From Bryoerythrophyllum caledonicum (Eukaryota > Streptophyta > Bryopsida > Pottiales > Pottiaceae): 64,000 nucleotides of DNA. Location: assembly GCA_963971425.1 (NCBI GenBank), contig OZ020515.1, positions 39,909,198 through 39,973,197 on the forward strand. Reading direction: 5' to 3'. The notes under the pieces are model-generated. The model saw only the letters and a program-made list of their open reading frames with translations, ran no database searches and was not told the DNA's origin. The translations under genes and the position numbers were made by a program. Positions 1-9,394 of this stretch are shown piece by piece. Every line of letters begins with the position of its first letter. Position 1 is the first letter of the stretch.

Positions 1-32
1 TAATAATTTGTGTTGTCGCTTTCTGTTTTCAG

Positions 33-249
33 TTTGATTGCGTTGGCTGCTTCACCGGATCGGGATTTCTTGCTCCCTTCGTATGCCGCCCACGCTGCAA
101 ACGAGATGGCAAGCGTGTTCTCCCCATCTTCTGCTTCCACTTCCTCTAGTTCGGGTTTTAGATTTAACGACTTCCTAGATCTTGAGGCTTTAGAAGACTC
201 TGACACTTTCCTTTCATCTTCGGATAGTTATTGTAACTCTTCTTCCTAG
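33..249 (+). CDS. Last exon of a third ParB/methyltransferase-like gene (partial, cut by window start)
   Basis: A pyrimidine-rich acceptor (TTCTGTTTTCAG, 21-32) precedes an open frame that ends in TAG at 247-249. The encoded tail contains FLLPSYAAHAANEMA and ends in an acidic serine-rich stretch (DFLDLEALEDSD). This matches the final exon of the unit 2 gene (FLPSYAADAAEVMAE, YLDLEAHESDS) and, more weakly, that of unit 1. Only this exon is in the window, so whether the rest of the copy is intact is unknown. The acidic tail is conserved in position but has no assigned function. Confidence 0.75.
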
Positions 250-716
250 ATACTTTTCGTGCGCACCCTTTTTCTTTGCAACAATTTTCTTGGTGACACA
301 TCTCAAAGCATTTTCCCTCGACTCTTATTGTTTCTCCATGTATTTTCAGCTTGTTTTGCAAAGTTTGCGGATATGGCCCATTCTTCTTCAATATTTTCCC
401 CATGACCACTCTTTCTTGTATCTCTTGAACGTTCCTATTATGCGTGTATTCTATATCTTTAACTTTCAACTTCACTCTAAATCCATGACAAATCCACTGC
501 GAGTGCTTCAACACCCTCAACCATTATTCTTTCACTTCCTCACATCACAACAATTTTCAGTAATGTTTGTTACATTTTTTGCTCGCCTATAATCCCCACA
601 AATCATTTCAATTCATTATTCGAACTATGTATTAGTAATTTCCCTTCTCAGTTCTGACACTCTACTCTCTACGGACCTTTGCTATCACTCCAATACCCAC
701 TTCTTTTAACGGATAT

Positions 717-800
717 CATAAGAGTTTTGCCGGGTGTCATAGGAGTTTTGCCGGGTGTCATAGGTGTTTTGCTGGGTGTCATAGGAGTTTTTCCGGGTGT
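717..800 (+). repeat. Four-copy 21-bp tandem repeat
   Basis: Four head-to-tail copies of a unit like CATAGGAGTTTTGCCGGGTGT lie between the unit 0 gene end and its terminal repeat. Copies differ by one to three bases. The period is a multiple of three, so an open frame runs through it (repeating VIGVLPG), but nothing suggests that it is translated. Confidence 0.85.
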
Positions 801-1025
801 CACCTTATACTCTAATTCTAAGGCCAGTTTTTGGGCTTCCCACAACAGACAACGTCTGCAGATATAGGATTCCCTCTATATTCTTCTTCTTGAATCAGAT
901 CTAAATATTTATTACCTTTCTCTTCTCGATAGCAGATTCATTCCTATATTATAGAATTTAAGGTCTCCTCCAATTTATTATCAGTAACATTTTAGAAGTA
1001 AATGCACTTCGAAGTTTTTACCCCT

Positions 1026-1092
1026 TACCGCTCACCACTCGCGTCTCACCGCTCACCGCTCATCGCTCACTGCTCGCAAGATAGCATTCCCC
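1026..1092 (+). repeat. Right terminal repeat of unit 0
   Basis: A run of degenerate 9-mers of the form CTCACCGCT is followed by GCTCGCAAGATAGCATTCCCC. Read inward, it matches the left end of unit 1 (GGGGAATGCTATTATGTGAGC) and the two ends of unit 2. It marks the outer edge of the unit. Confidence 0.8.
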
Positions 1093-1298
1093 AATGGTAC
1101 CGTGGCTTAAAATATGTACTTGGTGTTGAGAGTGCCCATTCATGAAGGCACCACATTGAAATAAATAATTTTAATATTAGGTTACCCTTGTACAGTTGTA
1201 TTCTTTCAAATTCTTTCTATCTCAGCCCTTTTGAGGCGCCAACGCATTGTTCGAGCACGCGCGCCCAACCCCTAACCGTGCGGGCCCGATAGGCAGGT
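1093..1298 (+). other. Possible LTR end and primer-binding region of the first gypsy element
   Basis: Non-coding sequence lies between the end of unit 0 and the first gypsy frame. It includes TGAGGCGCCAACGC at about 1228, which resembles the TGGCGCC type of primer-binding site seen just inside the 5' LTR of Athila/Tat-like elements. No LTR start can be defined because unit 0 sits directly upstream. The assignment is tentative. Confidence 0.3.
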
Positions 1299-3546
1299 GT
1301 GCGCGCGACCCACAATGGTACAAGGGAGAGGAAGGCTTTTATCTTCGGTAATCCTCCGGTAAGCATTCCATGGCTCCTGGAAGAGCACCAAGGTGAAACC
1401 TCAGAATTTGATGGATATACCTCAGATTGGACCGACCCAGAGGAAAAAAATTCCGTTCTATCCTACCAAATAGAGCAGTACACCCAAGATATAGAATCGG
1501 ATTTTGACTCTCCAGAGCCCGTCTCGGAGATAGGAGTGGTCAATCTGGACTTGGACCCGAAAGACGTCCCGAAGAAGACACCGGAGGACCCATTTTTAGG
1601 AGAATCGAATGTCCTATTGTCCTCGGAGTGGATCAGACAACAGTTTAAGGACCAAGCCCTCCCACCGGTGCCATGTAGTTCTACCGGTAGACCGATAACT
1701 TGGGCGGATTTGTATGCCACTACCGACGTGGATGAAGTCGAGAAGATCAAGACGGTGGTTGCCCCGGATGACTATGAAGCCGTGGACGTAGAGGTAGATA
1801 AGACCTTCTACCTAGGGAAAAGACTATCTAGGAGAGAACGTAAGGAGTATATCGCTTTGTTGAAAGAGTTCTTTGATGTCTTTGCTTGATCACCGGCAGA
1901 CTTGAGAGGAATCCCCCCGGAGTTGGGACAACATGCAATTGATTTGAAGGAGGACTCCACCCCGGTCCGGCAATGGCAATACCGGTTGAATTCCAATTAC
2001 TCCTTGATGGTCAAGGAGGAGTTGGACAAGTTGTTGGAGGCCAGAATTATTCACCCAGTAAATAATTCCGAATGGGTATCACCAATCGTGATAGTGCCTA
2101 AGAAGGTAGGTGCGGATAGTAAGGTAAAGATTCGGGTTTGTCAAGACTTCCGGAAGCTAAATGCGGCAACCCGGAAGGATCACTTTCCCTTACCTTTCAT
2201 TGATATGGTTCTTGATCATGTTGCCGGTCAAGAATGTTTCAGTTTTCTTGATGGATTTTTCGGTTACAACCAAGTGTTTATCTGGAAGATCGACCAATTG
2301 AAAACTACCTTCACTACCAATTGGGGTACTTTTGCATTCAATAGAATGCCATTTGGTCTTTGCAATGCTCCTGGTACATTCCAGTAGCTCATAACTGATA
2401 TTTTCCGGGACTTTTTGAAGCATTTTCTGGAAGTCTTCATGGATGACTTCGCAGTTTTTAGCCGGTAGGTGGATCACTTGACGTACCTCCGGAAGACATT
2501 TCAGAAATGCCGGGAAACAAATTTGAAGCTTCATCCCGGTAAATGCTTCTTTGGAATAATGAGTGGTTTGCTACTAGGTCATATCGTTAGTAAGCGTGGC
2601 TTAGAAGTAAACCTTGACAAAGTTAAGGCAATATTGGCCTTGCTTCCTCCTAAAAGTGCCGGGAGATCAGGGGATTTCTAGGATGTGTGGGGTATTATCG
2701 AAGATTTATTGTCAACTATTCCCGGCTAGCCTCTCCACTAACTGAACTACTAAAGAACGAAGTTGAGTATGTGTGGACAGAGTTTAGACAACAGGCTTTT
2801 GAGGATCTCAAAAGGAAGTTGGCAATGGCCCCCATTCTAGCTCCGTCGGATTGGAGTAAGCCGTTTCACGTGACTTTGGATGCCTCCGGGTGGTGTTTGA
2901 GAGCCATACTTTGGCAAGCAGACAAGGAAGGCCAAGAGCATCCAATTTACTATTCCAGCCGGCAAATGAGCCCAACAGAGAAGAACTACACGGCAACAGA
3001 GAGAGAAGCTCTAGCAATGATATACGCCTGTAAGAAACTCCAGCACTATCAACTGGGGTACGAGGTGATTTTCCACATGGATCATGATGCCTTGAAATAC
3101 CTAGTAAACAAACCAGATTTGTCCGGGAGACTTGTTAGGTGGATTTTATTACTACAAGAGTTCAATTATGTCGTTGTAGTGAAATCTGGGAAGTCTAATT
3201 GCAATGCGGATTATCTTTCTAGGCAAAGAGGCCTAGAGAGTTCTACTAACTTGCCTGCAGAGTTCCCGGATGAGTTCCCAACGGTCCCGGAGACTAGCCT
3301 CCCGAAGCCCAAAAGAGATGTTCGGTGTACCTAGTTCTAGGGACCAAAAGTTTTGACTTCCAGGAGATCATAGAATACCTTGAGACCGGAAGATACCCGG
3401 CCCACCTCAACTAGGAGGAGAAGAGTGTTTTTCAACACCAGGTGGCGCCACACTGTCTAATTTGAGGGATTCTTTTTTGAATGGGAGCGGATGATAAGCT
3501 TCGCCGATGCTTGGAACCGGAGTACCGGAGACCGGTCATTTGAACA
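1299..3546 (+). pseudogene. pol: Ty3/gypsy pol pseudogene (RT, RNase H, start of integrase)
   Basis: The frames join into a reverse transcriptase with PVRQWQYRLN, the palm segment RVCQDFRKLNAATRKDHFPL, LDGFFGYNQV, MPFGLCNAP and the catalytic FMDDF (about 2441). An RNase H follows (2830-3240) with TLDASGW, the YTATEREALA helix and the FHMDHDAL segment. After it come traces of the pre-integrase region (YLETGRYP) and the integrase zinc region (KLRRCLEPEYRRPVI, about 3500-3545). In-frame stops occur at 1887 (TGA), 2385 and 2466 (TAG) and 3332, with frame changes near 2680 and in the tail. The KDHFPLPFID segment points to the Athila/Tat side of Ty3/gypsy. Integrase homology ends at about 3546, where a minus-strand element begins. 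The element is dead. Confidence 0.92.
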
Positions 3547-4846
3547 TGTTGCAGTTCGTAGAGACAGTATTCCTCCGGAATGCATCCAATTGTCACTAAA
3601 TGCTTCCAAAGTAACCGCTCTGGTTTCGTTCCCACAGAGACCTAATATTCTCTCTCCAATACTCCGGATTACTAAACTTATTCCAACAATCATTTTATGA
3701 GATAGCTATCTTTTTATCTTTAGTAGGGTAGATCCGGATCCTTCCGGAGTCCAGATTATATACAGCGATTCCCAGAAAGGTTCTTCCAGAAGTCGGGAGG
3801 GTAGTTTGATTTATCCTTGTTCCTTCTCAGAGAGGCTCCTGGAGTTTTTAAATGAGTGGCCAGAGTCCACTGATCATGTTTTGTGTAAGTGGCTGGATTT
3901 CCCACTGCCTTGTGCCTTAAAGTGGCTAGACCCCCACTATCCGGAACTTATAGTGACCGAACACCACTCTCCTACTCTGCTAACCAGATGAATGGATTGC
4001 TGCTGCTAGACTTAGACTCTCACAACATCCCGAAGGCCTTCCGGATGCGGTCGCGCAGAGACAAGTCCGAGCTACAACAACATTCCGGTGAGGGAATTGT
4101 GATCCTCCGGGAACGGTAGTGCTACCTCGTCAGAGTACTCCGTCTAGACCTATGCATCAAGCTTTTTCCTATCGTGGGGGAAAACTCTGGCGTAGACCGA
4201 AATTCAGGTTAACACGGATTACTCCGTCTCCTAGAGACTACCAAGAACACCTCTGCAGTTCGTCTCCTCCCCTCCTGGCTACTTCCGGACCCTGGAGTCT
4301 ACCAGACACACCTCTGCAATAGCCCTCCAGCTCTCCCACGCGATCTCCCGACACGGATCTTGACCGGTATTTCTCTATCCGAACTAACCCTCACAACACT
4401 TCAGAAGGATGTTGACACATATTCACCCACAAGAACGGATCAGCTACTCACAAAGTCTATACCACACACTGAAAGTACAAGAGAGCCAATCTGATACAAG
4501 GAGAGCGGTATATTAACAAAGTGCGAAGACAAGATGAGAGGTTTTTCCCAAAACCTCAATACTAAGTACTCTCTGAATTCTCTAAATTTAGATTTCCTCC
4601 TACCTACTCCTATGGAAAATCCGCTAGATCTTATCTAAAAGATCCGAGAAATCCGGAAAAGTCCCAAATCGGATCTCGGATCCTAAAATCTCGGAACAGT
4701 TCCGGCCTTCGAAATTCCTATACTAACTACAAAACTGGCTTTTGGTTCCGTCAGCAGCCGGGTGCACTTGGGGCCGCATCGTTAATCGCTGCTGATTCGG
4801 AACCTAAAACCAAGGAAAGAGCTAAAAACAAACTAGTCTAACAAAT
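3547..4846 (-). other. LTR-like non-coding part of element copy A
   Basis: There is no credible coding capacity here. The stretch is rich in CCGGA/TTCCGGA words and aligns by eye with 60789-62089. Short open frames inside it are not conserved between the two copies. Confidence 0.5.
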
Positions 4847-6909
4847 CTAAGTCGGAGCACCTTGGCCCCAATTTCTCCCACTCCTGTGGGAGGGGGAGAT
4901 CTCCACTGGAGCGCGTTGCTTGACCTTCGTCTTCTTCGACGTAGCGGGCGAAAGGGTGGTCCTCTGAGTTGACGGTCCGGTCGCTGGAGTAACACCTGCC
5001 ACCGGAGTCCTCGCGTTCGGTGGTGGAGGGGGTTGTTCCGACAATCCTTCTGGAACCGGAGGTGCTGGTGCCTCTGTTGCGGAAGCTGACCTGGTCTCCT
5101 AGACCAAGTCTCGGTAGCTTCCGGTCGGACTCCTTGGTCCGGACGCCAGTCTCCGGGACATAGATCGTGGTGGCACTTGGAGGTCGTGCTCCGCTGGAGG
5201 ATCAGGCAGACGCATGTTGGGTGGGGACAAAATATCCGGAAGCTTCTTCAGGATCTCGCTCGTACTCGAGTTGGGGAGTACGACGCCCTCGTCGGCGTCC
5301 GAGGCGACGGAGTGTCGAGAGACTCCGGGTTCGCTGAGGTACCCGAAGCTGGAGTGGTCATGGTCGGAGGTTCCGGAGGGGCCCTGGTCCGTGCTCGATT
5401 CGGGATACCTTCCGGTCCAGGTGCTGCTGGTTCTTCCGGAAACTCCACGACGATGTTATCAACCAGCAGCTTCATCTGCCCCCACTTTTGTCCCATCTTA
5501 TCCGCCAGATCAAGAAGGAACCGGATGCTGTTGGCTCGGGTGACCTTCTCCTTCTTCTCTACCAATTTGGTGAAGAGCCGGCTCCGGTTGATCACGTCAA
5601 TCGGAAACTCCAGGGCTGCCCGGACCTCAAGTAAGGCTGCTACGGAAGCGTTGGCTTTTTTCTCAGCTAGTTTCCGGGCCGTCACCGCCAGGGCTGCTTC
5701 CGCGAGGTAGTGTTTCGTCTTCTTCTCCATCTCCGTACTGGCCTGGTACAGGGTGGAGACCTGAAGGAGTAGCGCCTACGAGTCAGTCTCCTGGCTCCGG
5801 AGTTCCTCCACCCTGGTGATGGCGTCCTCCAGCCGGTCGACGTCTAGGCTCCGGAAGATCTACTCCACGCCGGTGGTGATGATGTAGTTGGTCTCCCTCA
5901 GAAGGCCAACTCTCCAGCCAACCTCCCGAGAGAGCTCATCCATCTGCTTGAGCTGCCCTTTGGAGTCCCCCTTATCGACCTTCCTCTTCTTCCGGCTGGT
6001 CCCATTGGAGGATCCGGACTCATCTTCTCCGGACGTCGCGAAGGAGTTGCGGATGCCAGGGCTCTCCGTCATTGGCTCCTTCTCCCGTGGTTTCTTCGGG
6101 GCCTTCTGGCCCTCCACAGTGCCCGTGGTTGTTCTTTCCGGCATGGGCTCTTTCCCTCCGGACTCTTCCTCCTCCGACTCGTCCCCTCCATACTTTTGGA
6201 AGTTAAGGACGACGTCGTACTTCCGGATTTCCGCCTGAGAGAGTTGCTGGTGGTGAGGGTAGAGGTGCACCACATATGATGCCAGGGGCGTCGCCAATTT
6301 CTTCACCTTCTGGAGGTTGGCTACAAGACCGTTGATCATTTCCGTCATGAGCGTCCCCTAGTCGACGACTATCTTTTCTCGGAGTGCTTCGAGAAAAGTG
6401 CAGGCCCACTTTGCCACCACCCGCTTCGGCTTTTCCGAATGGAAGATAGGGTTTAAAAACCCTAGCATGAGTTAGGCGTCCAGGTGCCGGAGGTCCTGCA
6501 TGTTGAAGCCGTCCTTCGGGTCCGCCGGGCTCGCAAATTCGTCCACCAAGAACTCGTCCCGCCGTTCTACCACCTTGGTGCGCCCACCACGGAAGTCGTA
6601 AGCCTGAGACCATTCTGGAACTCCCCAGACTTCCGGATGGACCCTCATCAGCCCCTTGTACTTCTCGTCTGGGGTGCCGATGAGCTCCCGGATGTAGACC
6701 TTCTTCCGCATTCCCAAGGGAACTTCGAGCAACCCCTCACAATCCATTGTCTTCAGGCTCGCCTTCAAGAGGTTAAACTCATCCAGGTCTTCGGGTATGT
6801 CCGGGAGAACGCGTAATAAGGGAGGCAGCGCAGCGGCCAGCTCTTCGTCTCTCCGGCCACGCCCACCTCTGTCCGTCCTCTTCTTCTTTGCCATGGGTAC
6901 CGCTTTCAT
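4847..6909 (-). pseudogene. Gag-like coiled-coil protein of copy A, broken
   Basis: Reading starts near 6897 (MAKKKRTDRGG) and passes through LLEVPLGMRKK, LIGTPDEKYKG, VHPEVWGVPEW and GFMADP-type spacing to a DGFNMQDLRH segment. It continues with NPIFHSEKPKRVV, MTEMINGLV, a charged linker with a basic cluster (SRKKRKVDKG), a long helical stretch with LEFPIDVINRSRLF, and a Pro-rich tail ending near 4847 (MSEQPPPPPNARTP). In-frame stops fall at about 6474, 6360, 5860 and 5775 and at the end of the 5248 segment. The paralogue at 24276-26276 is intact and that at 62090-63955 is partly intact. The family is recognisable only as a retrotransposon ORF1/gag-like protein; I see no zinc knuckle. Confidence 0.65.
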
Positions 6910-7499
6910 GGTTATGCCTATAACTCACAACCTCTCAACATTGTCCCTGAACGCACTGACCTCACAAAAACTCTCCCTAACGGACGCACGTCCGTTCTAA
7001 CCGTCTAAGTTCCAAACCCTAACGGCAAGGAGTTACACAAACCGCAAGAGAGAGAGAGAATGAGCGAGATTGCTGGACGGAGCCTTACCACGCGAACAAT
7101 GAAAGAAAGAGTTTTCCCCCCAAACCCCAGCCTTAAGTAGTCTGGCCGGTAGTACGGCTCATGATGACAACTGATGGTGACCTTTCCAATTGACGACTCC
7201 GGATAACTGACTACCCGAGAATTCCGGTAACTACTCTTCCTTCCTTTTTAGTAGCTTTAGGCTTAATTAGGGTTTGGAGTCAAGTCCATCCGGCTTTATT
7301 CCTACCTGAAGACTATTGGTTGTATCCTAGCACAAACTATCATAACTAATTAACTAATTTTTTTGTTTTTCTATCGGATTTCAAGATTGACTTCCGGCAC
7401 CATGTGGGAACGGAATCCCACATTACCCCTTTTTCAACCGTGAGCGCCCTCGCTCACGCTTCCGGCATAACCTTCCGGGTTATAGAACTTAACTCTAGA
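6910..7499 (-). other. Non-coding spacer with possible polypurine tract and LTR start
   Basis: On the minus strand, AAAAAGGGG (about 7424) is followed by TGTGGGATTCC and a short palindrome (TGTGGGAACGGAATCCCACA on the plus strand, 7409-7428). This follows the integrase C-terminus at 7500, as expected for a polypurine tract and the start of a 3' LTR. Where that LTR ends relative to the gag-like gene is unclear. Confidence 0.35.
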
Positions 7500-8024
7500 G
7501 CCGTTCGTTCGAGTGTCCAGCGCTCTTCTTTCTAGATCCTCTAGCTGGAGAGAGCCATTGCTGTAGACTTGAACGACTCTGAAGGGACCCATCCAGCGAG
7601 TATGCAATTTACCTGGAAAATCCTTATGCCGACTGTTGTAGATGAGTACCAGACTATCCTCCTAAATTCCGTTGTCCTTTGGCAATTTCCGGTCATACGC
7701 CTCCTTTCGGCTTCCTTGGATTTCCTTTGTTTTCTCCAAGGCATCTATCCGGCTTTCTTCGAGAGTGTCGATGTCCTCCAGCCGTTGATGTATGTCCGGA
7801 GTTCGGTCTCCATGCCGGAAGGACAAGATCCGGAAGGTCTCTACTTCCGTCTCGACGGCTTTTAGTACTTCCTGCCCATATACCAGAAAGAATGGGCTCT
7901 TACTGGTGGTGCTCTTGTACGCCGTGTTGTAGGCATAAATGGCTGAGGTTAGTTTCTGGTCCCAATCCGTCTTGTGTGAGGCAACCCCTTGGTCAGGATC
8001 TTGCAAATGATTCTGTTCGTGCGT
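7500..8024 (-). pseudogene. pol: Gypsy integrase, C-terminal part (third piece)
   Basis: The minus strand encodes TNRIICKILTK, SHKTDWDQKLTSAIYAYNTA, SPFFLVYGQEVL and then a C-terminal region (FPGKLHTRWMGPF, NGSLQLEDL). It is the continuation of the integrase core at 28459-28078. Joining the two across the insertion at 8025-28077 gives PYNPKANG, then LKERTNR, which supplies the third acidic residue. A one-base slip near 7990 breaks the frame. All three catalytic acidic residues can be found across the pieces, but the gene is split and dead. Confidence 0.85.
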
Positions 8025-8339
8025 TGTCATACCACAGATTTTAAAAATTATTTAGTTAGGTAGTTTAGGGTGTTAAGGTTAACCAGAAGCTTAAGTTAAG
8101 GCATCAATCTAAACTAGGATTAGTCTCTAAGTAGAATTAGGGAGGAATGAATAAAGGGTTATTTTAAATCCTTACTAGGGATAAAAGAGACCTCGGACCT
8201 AAGCCTAGATCCAATCTTAAAAACTCACCCAAGCCCTGGGATAAAACCGGATCACCTCAACCGGAGGCAATTAGGCCCCAAGCTAGTAAAGGAACGGCGT
8301 AGCAAGGGCGGACGTCATGGTACCCTGCAGCTTCCACCG
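8025..8339 (+). other. Non-coding start of the LTR-type insertion
   Basis: The sequence is AT-rich and then mixed. I see no gene, only the TGTC element end at 8025 and the lead-in to the GC-rich repeat block. Confidence 0.5.
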
Positions 8340-9013
8340 AGGCGGACCCCAGGAGCGCGAGGGCGGACACCATGGAACCCCGAGGGCGGATGATTGGAAA
8401 GGGCAGGGCCCCGACATGGCTTCAAGACGACACGGCTAAGGGAGGACTCGCAGGAAGCAGCAAGGCAGGATCCTTAGAGGGCGGACCTCGTGCGAGGAGC
8501 AGCTGCATAACTGAATCCCGAAGGACGGACCTTGTGCACACAGCCAGCAGATGGTGGAGTCGGAGGAAGAACGGAACCCCGGAGGACGGAATCCTAAAGG
8601 GCGGAATCCCGGAGGGCGGATCCCTGGAGGGCGGACCTCGACGAGGAGCAGCTGCATAACTGAACCCCGAAGGGCGGACCTTGTGCATACAGCCACCAAG
8701 TGGAAGGTGTCGCTACACATCACGACGTGGGATCACCTGAGAAGCACCAGCAGGTGTAGGAGTCTCGAAGGGCGGAACTTGGAGGGCGGAATCCTAAAGG
8801 GCGGAATCCCGGAGGGCGAATCCCTGGAGGGCGGACCTTGACGAGGAGCAGCTGTATAACTAAACCCCGAAGGGCGGACCTCGTGCACGTGCAGCCCATA
8901 CAAACGAGGATCATCGACGCGGAACCCCGGAGGGCAGATCCCTGGAGGGCGGACCTTGACGAGGAGCAACTGCATAACTAAACCCCGAAGGACGGACCTC
9001 GTGCGCGTGCAGC
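8340..9013 (+). repeat. GC-rich GAGGGCGGA repeat block, left part
   Basis: This is a higher-order array of about 170-190 bp built from short units such as GGAGGGCGGAATCCC, with recurring landmarks GACGAGGAGCAGCTGCATAA and CACATCACGACGTGGGATCA. It continues at 23470-24240 after unit 1. One complete copy of the unit 1 target site lies at 8881-8935. The long open frames in several phases are by-products of the repeat. Confidence 0.85.
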
Positions 9014-9058
9014 GGGGAATGCTATTATGTGAGCCTAGAGCGGTGAGCGGTGAGCTGA
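9014..9058 (+). repeat. Left terminal repeat of unit 1
   Basis: GGGGAATGCTATTATGTGAGC is followed by CTAGAGCGGTGAGCGGTGAG. It is the inverted counterpart of 23368-23460 and is shorter because it holds fewer tandem repeats. Confidence 0.85.
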
Positions 9059-9394
9059 ATTTTTTAAGCCTTGACAAAAAAAATTGGTAGGACATGAGAA
9101 GATTTATGTACCATTTTATAAAGAAAAAATAGTGATAGACCTATTACCGTGAGATTAGAGGAGTTCGAAATTGTTAAATTCTCTTGTGATTATATAATTA
9201 TTATTGGAGCATCAACAAAAATTATTTCAATGGATATATTACATTTATCAAATGTATATGGTTTGCTATAAAGAATGTGATGAATAACATGATTATCAAC
9301 AAGACATCACCCAGTTATATAGCCATAAAGCACACAAATCCAATCATAATAAAATCAATACAAAATATCCAAGATTTCTAAAAAATCCAGGAGT
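9059..9394. other. Left subterminal region of unit 1
   Basis: AT-rich non-coding DNA lies between the terminal repeat and the stop codon of the ParB/methyltransferase-like gene. AGACCTATTACCGTGAG at 9137-9153 is the inverse of a motif (CACGGTRATAGGKCY) found near the right ends of units 1 and 2, so it may be a transposase-binding or terminator element. Nothing else is recognised. Confidence 0.45.

Larger units (their letters stand above)
1..1092 (+). mobile_element. Unit 0: right-hand tail of a third ParB/methyltransferase-carrying MULE-type transposon
   Basis: This stretch holds the last exon of a ParB/methyltransferase-like gene (33-249), about 775 bases of non-coding tail, and a terminal repeat at 1026-1092. 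The order (gene 3' end, spacer, CTCACCGCT-type repeats, then GCAAGATAGCATTCCCC) is the same as at the right end of unit 2 and, inverted, the left end of unit 1. The element therefore ends at 1092. The next nine bases, AATGGTACC, should be its target-site duplication, but the left copy lies outside the window and cannot be checked. Apart from a 21-bp tandem repeat at 717-800, I see nothing recognisable in 250-1025. Confidence 0.75.
3547..6909 (-). mobile_element. Minus-strand gag-only LTR-like element, copy A
   Basis: This segment is related along its length to 60789-64000: the two share the left edge (AGTATTCCTCC, then GGTTTCGTTCCCACAGAG), a block with GCCGGGTGCA and CATCGTTAATCGCT (4757-4795 and 62007-62042), and the gag-like coding region upstream on the minus strand. 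CTCTGTGGGAACGAAACC (minus strand, near 3640) resembles a conserved motif near the 3' end of Athila/Tat-like LTRs. I place the LTR at roughly 3547-4800. The insertion interrupts the gypsy integrase of the plus strand. No RT or integrase of its own is visible inside, so it fits a non-autonomous gag-carrying element. The exact upstream end is not defined. Confidence 0.6.

Noticed and set aside
4667..4695. A further TCTCGGATCC site outside unit 1
   Set aside because: It is a single imperfect occurrence in a retroelement rich in CCGGA/GGATC words and lacks the full palindrome.
8340..8914. Several overlapping open frames on both strands in the GAGGGCGGA block (also 23427-24207)
   Set aside because: They are produced by a GC-rich repeat lacking stops in several phases; no domain and no codon-like conservation.
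1018..9052. Reading the CTCACCGCT repeats at 1026-1092 and 9014-9058 as the two inverted ends of one 8-kb element lying between them
   Set aside because: The 9-bp duplications pair 9005-9013 with 23461-23469 and 28460-28468 with 48586-48594, so the repeats cap the flanking units and the DNA between 1093 and 9004 is the target.
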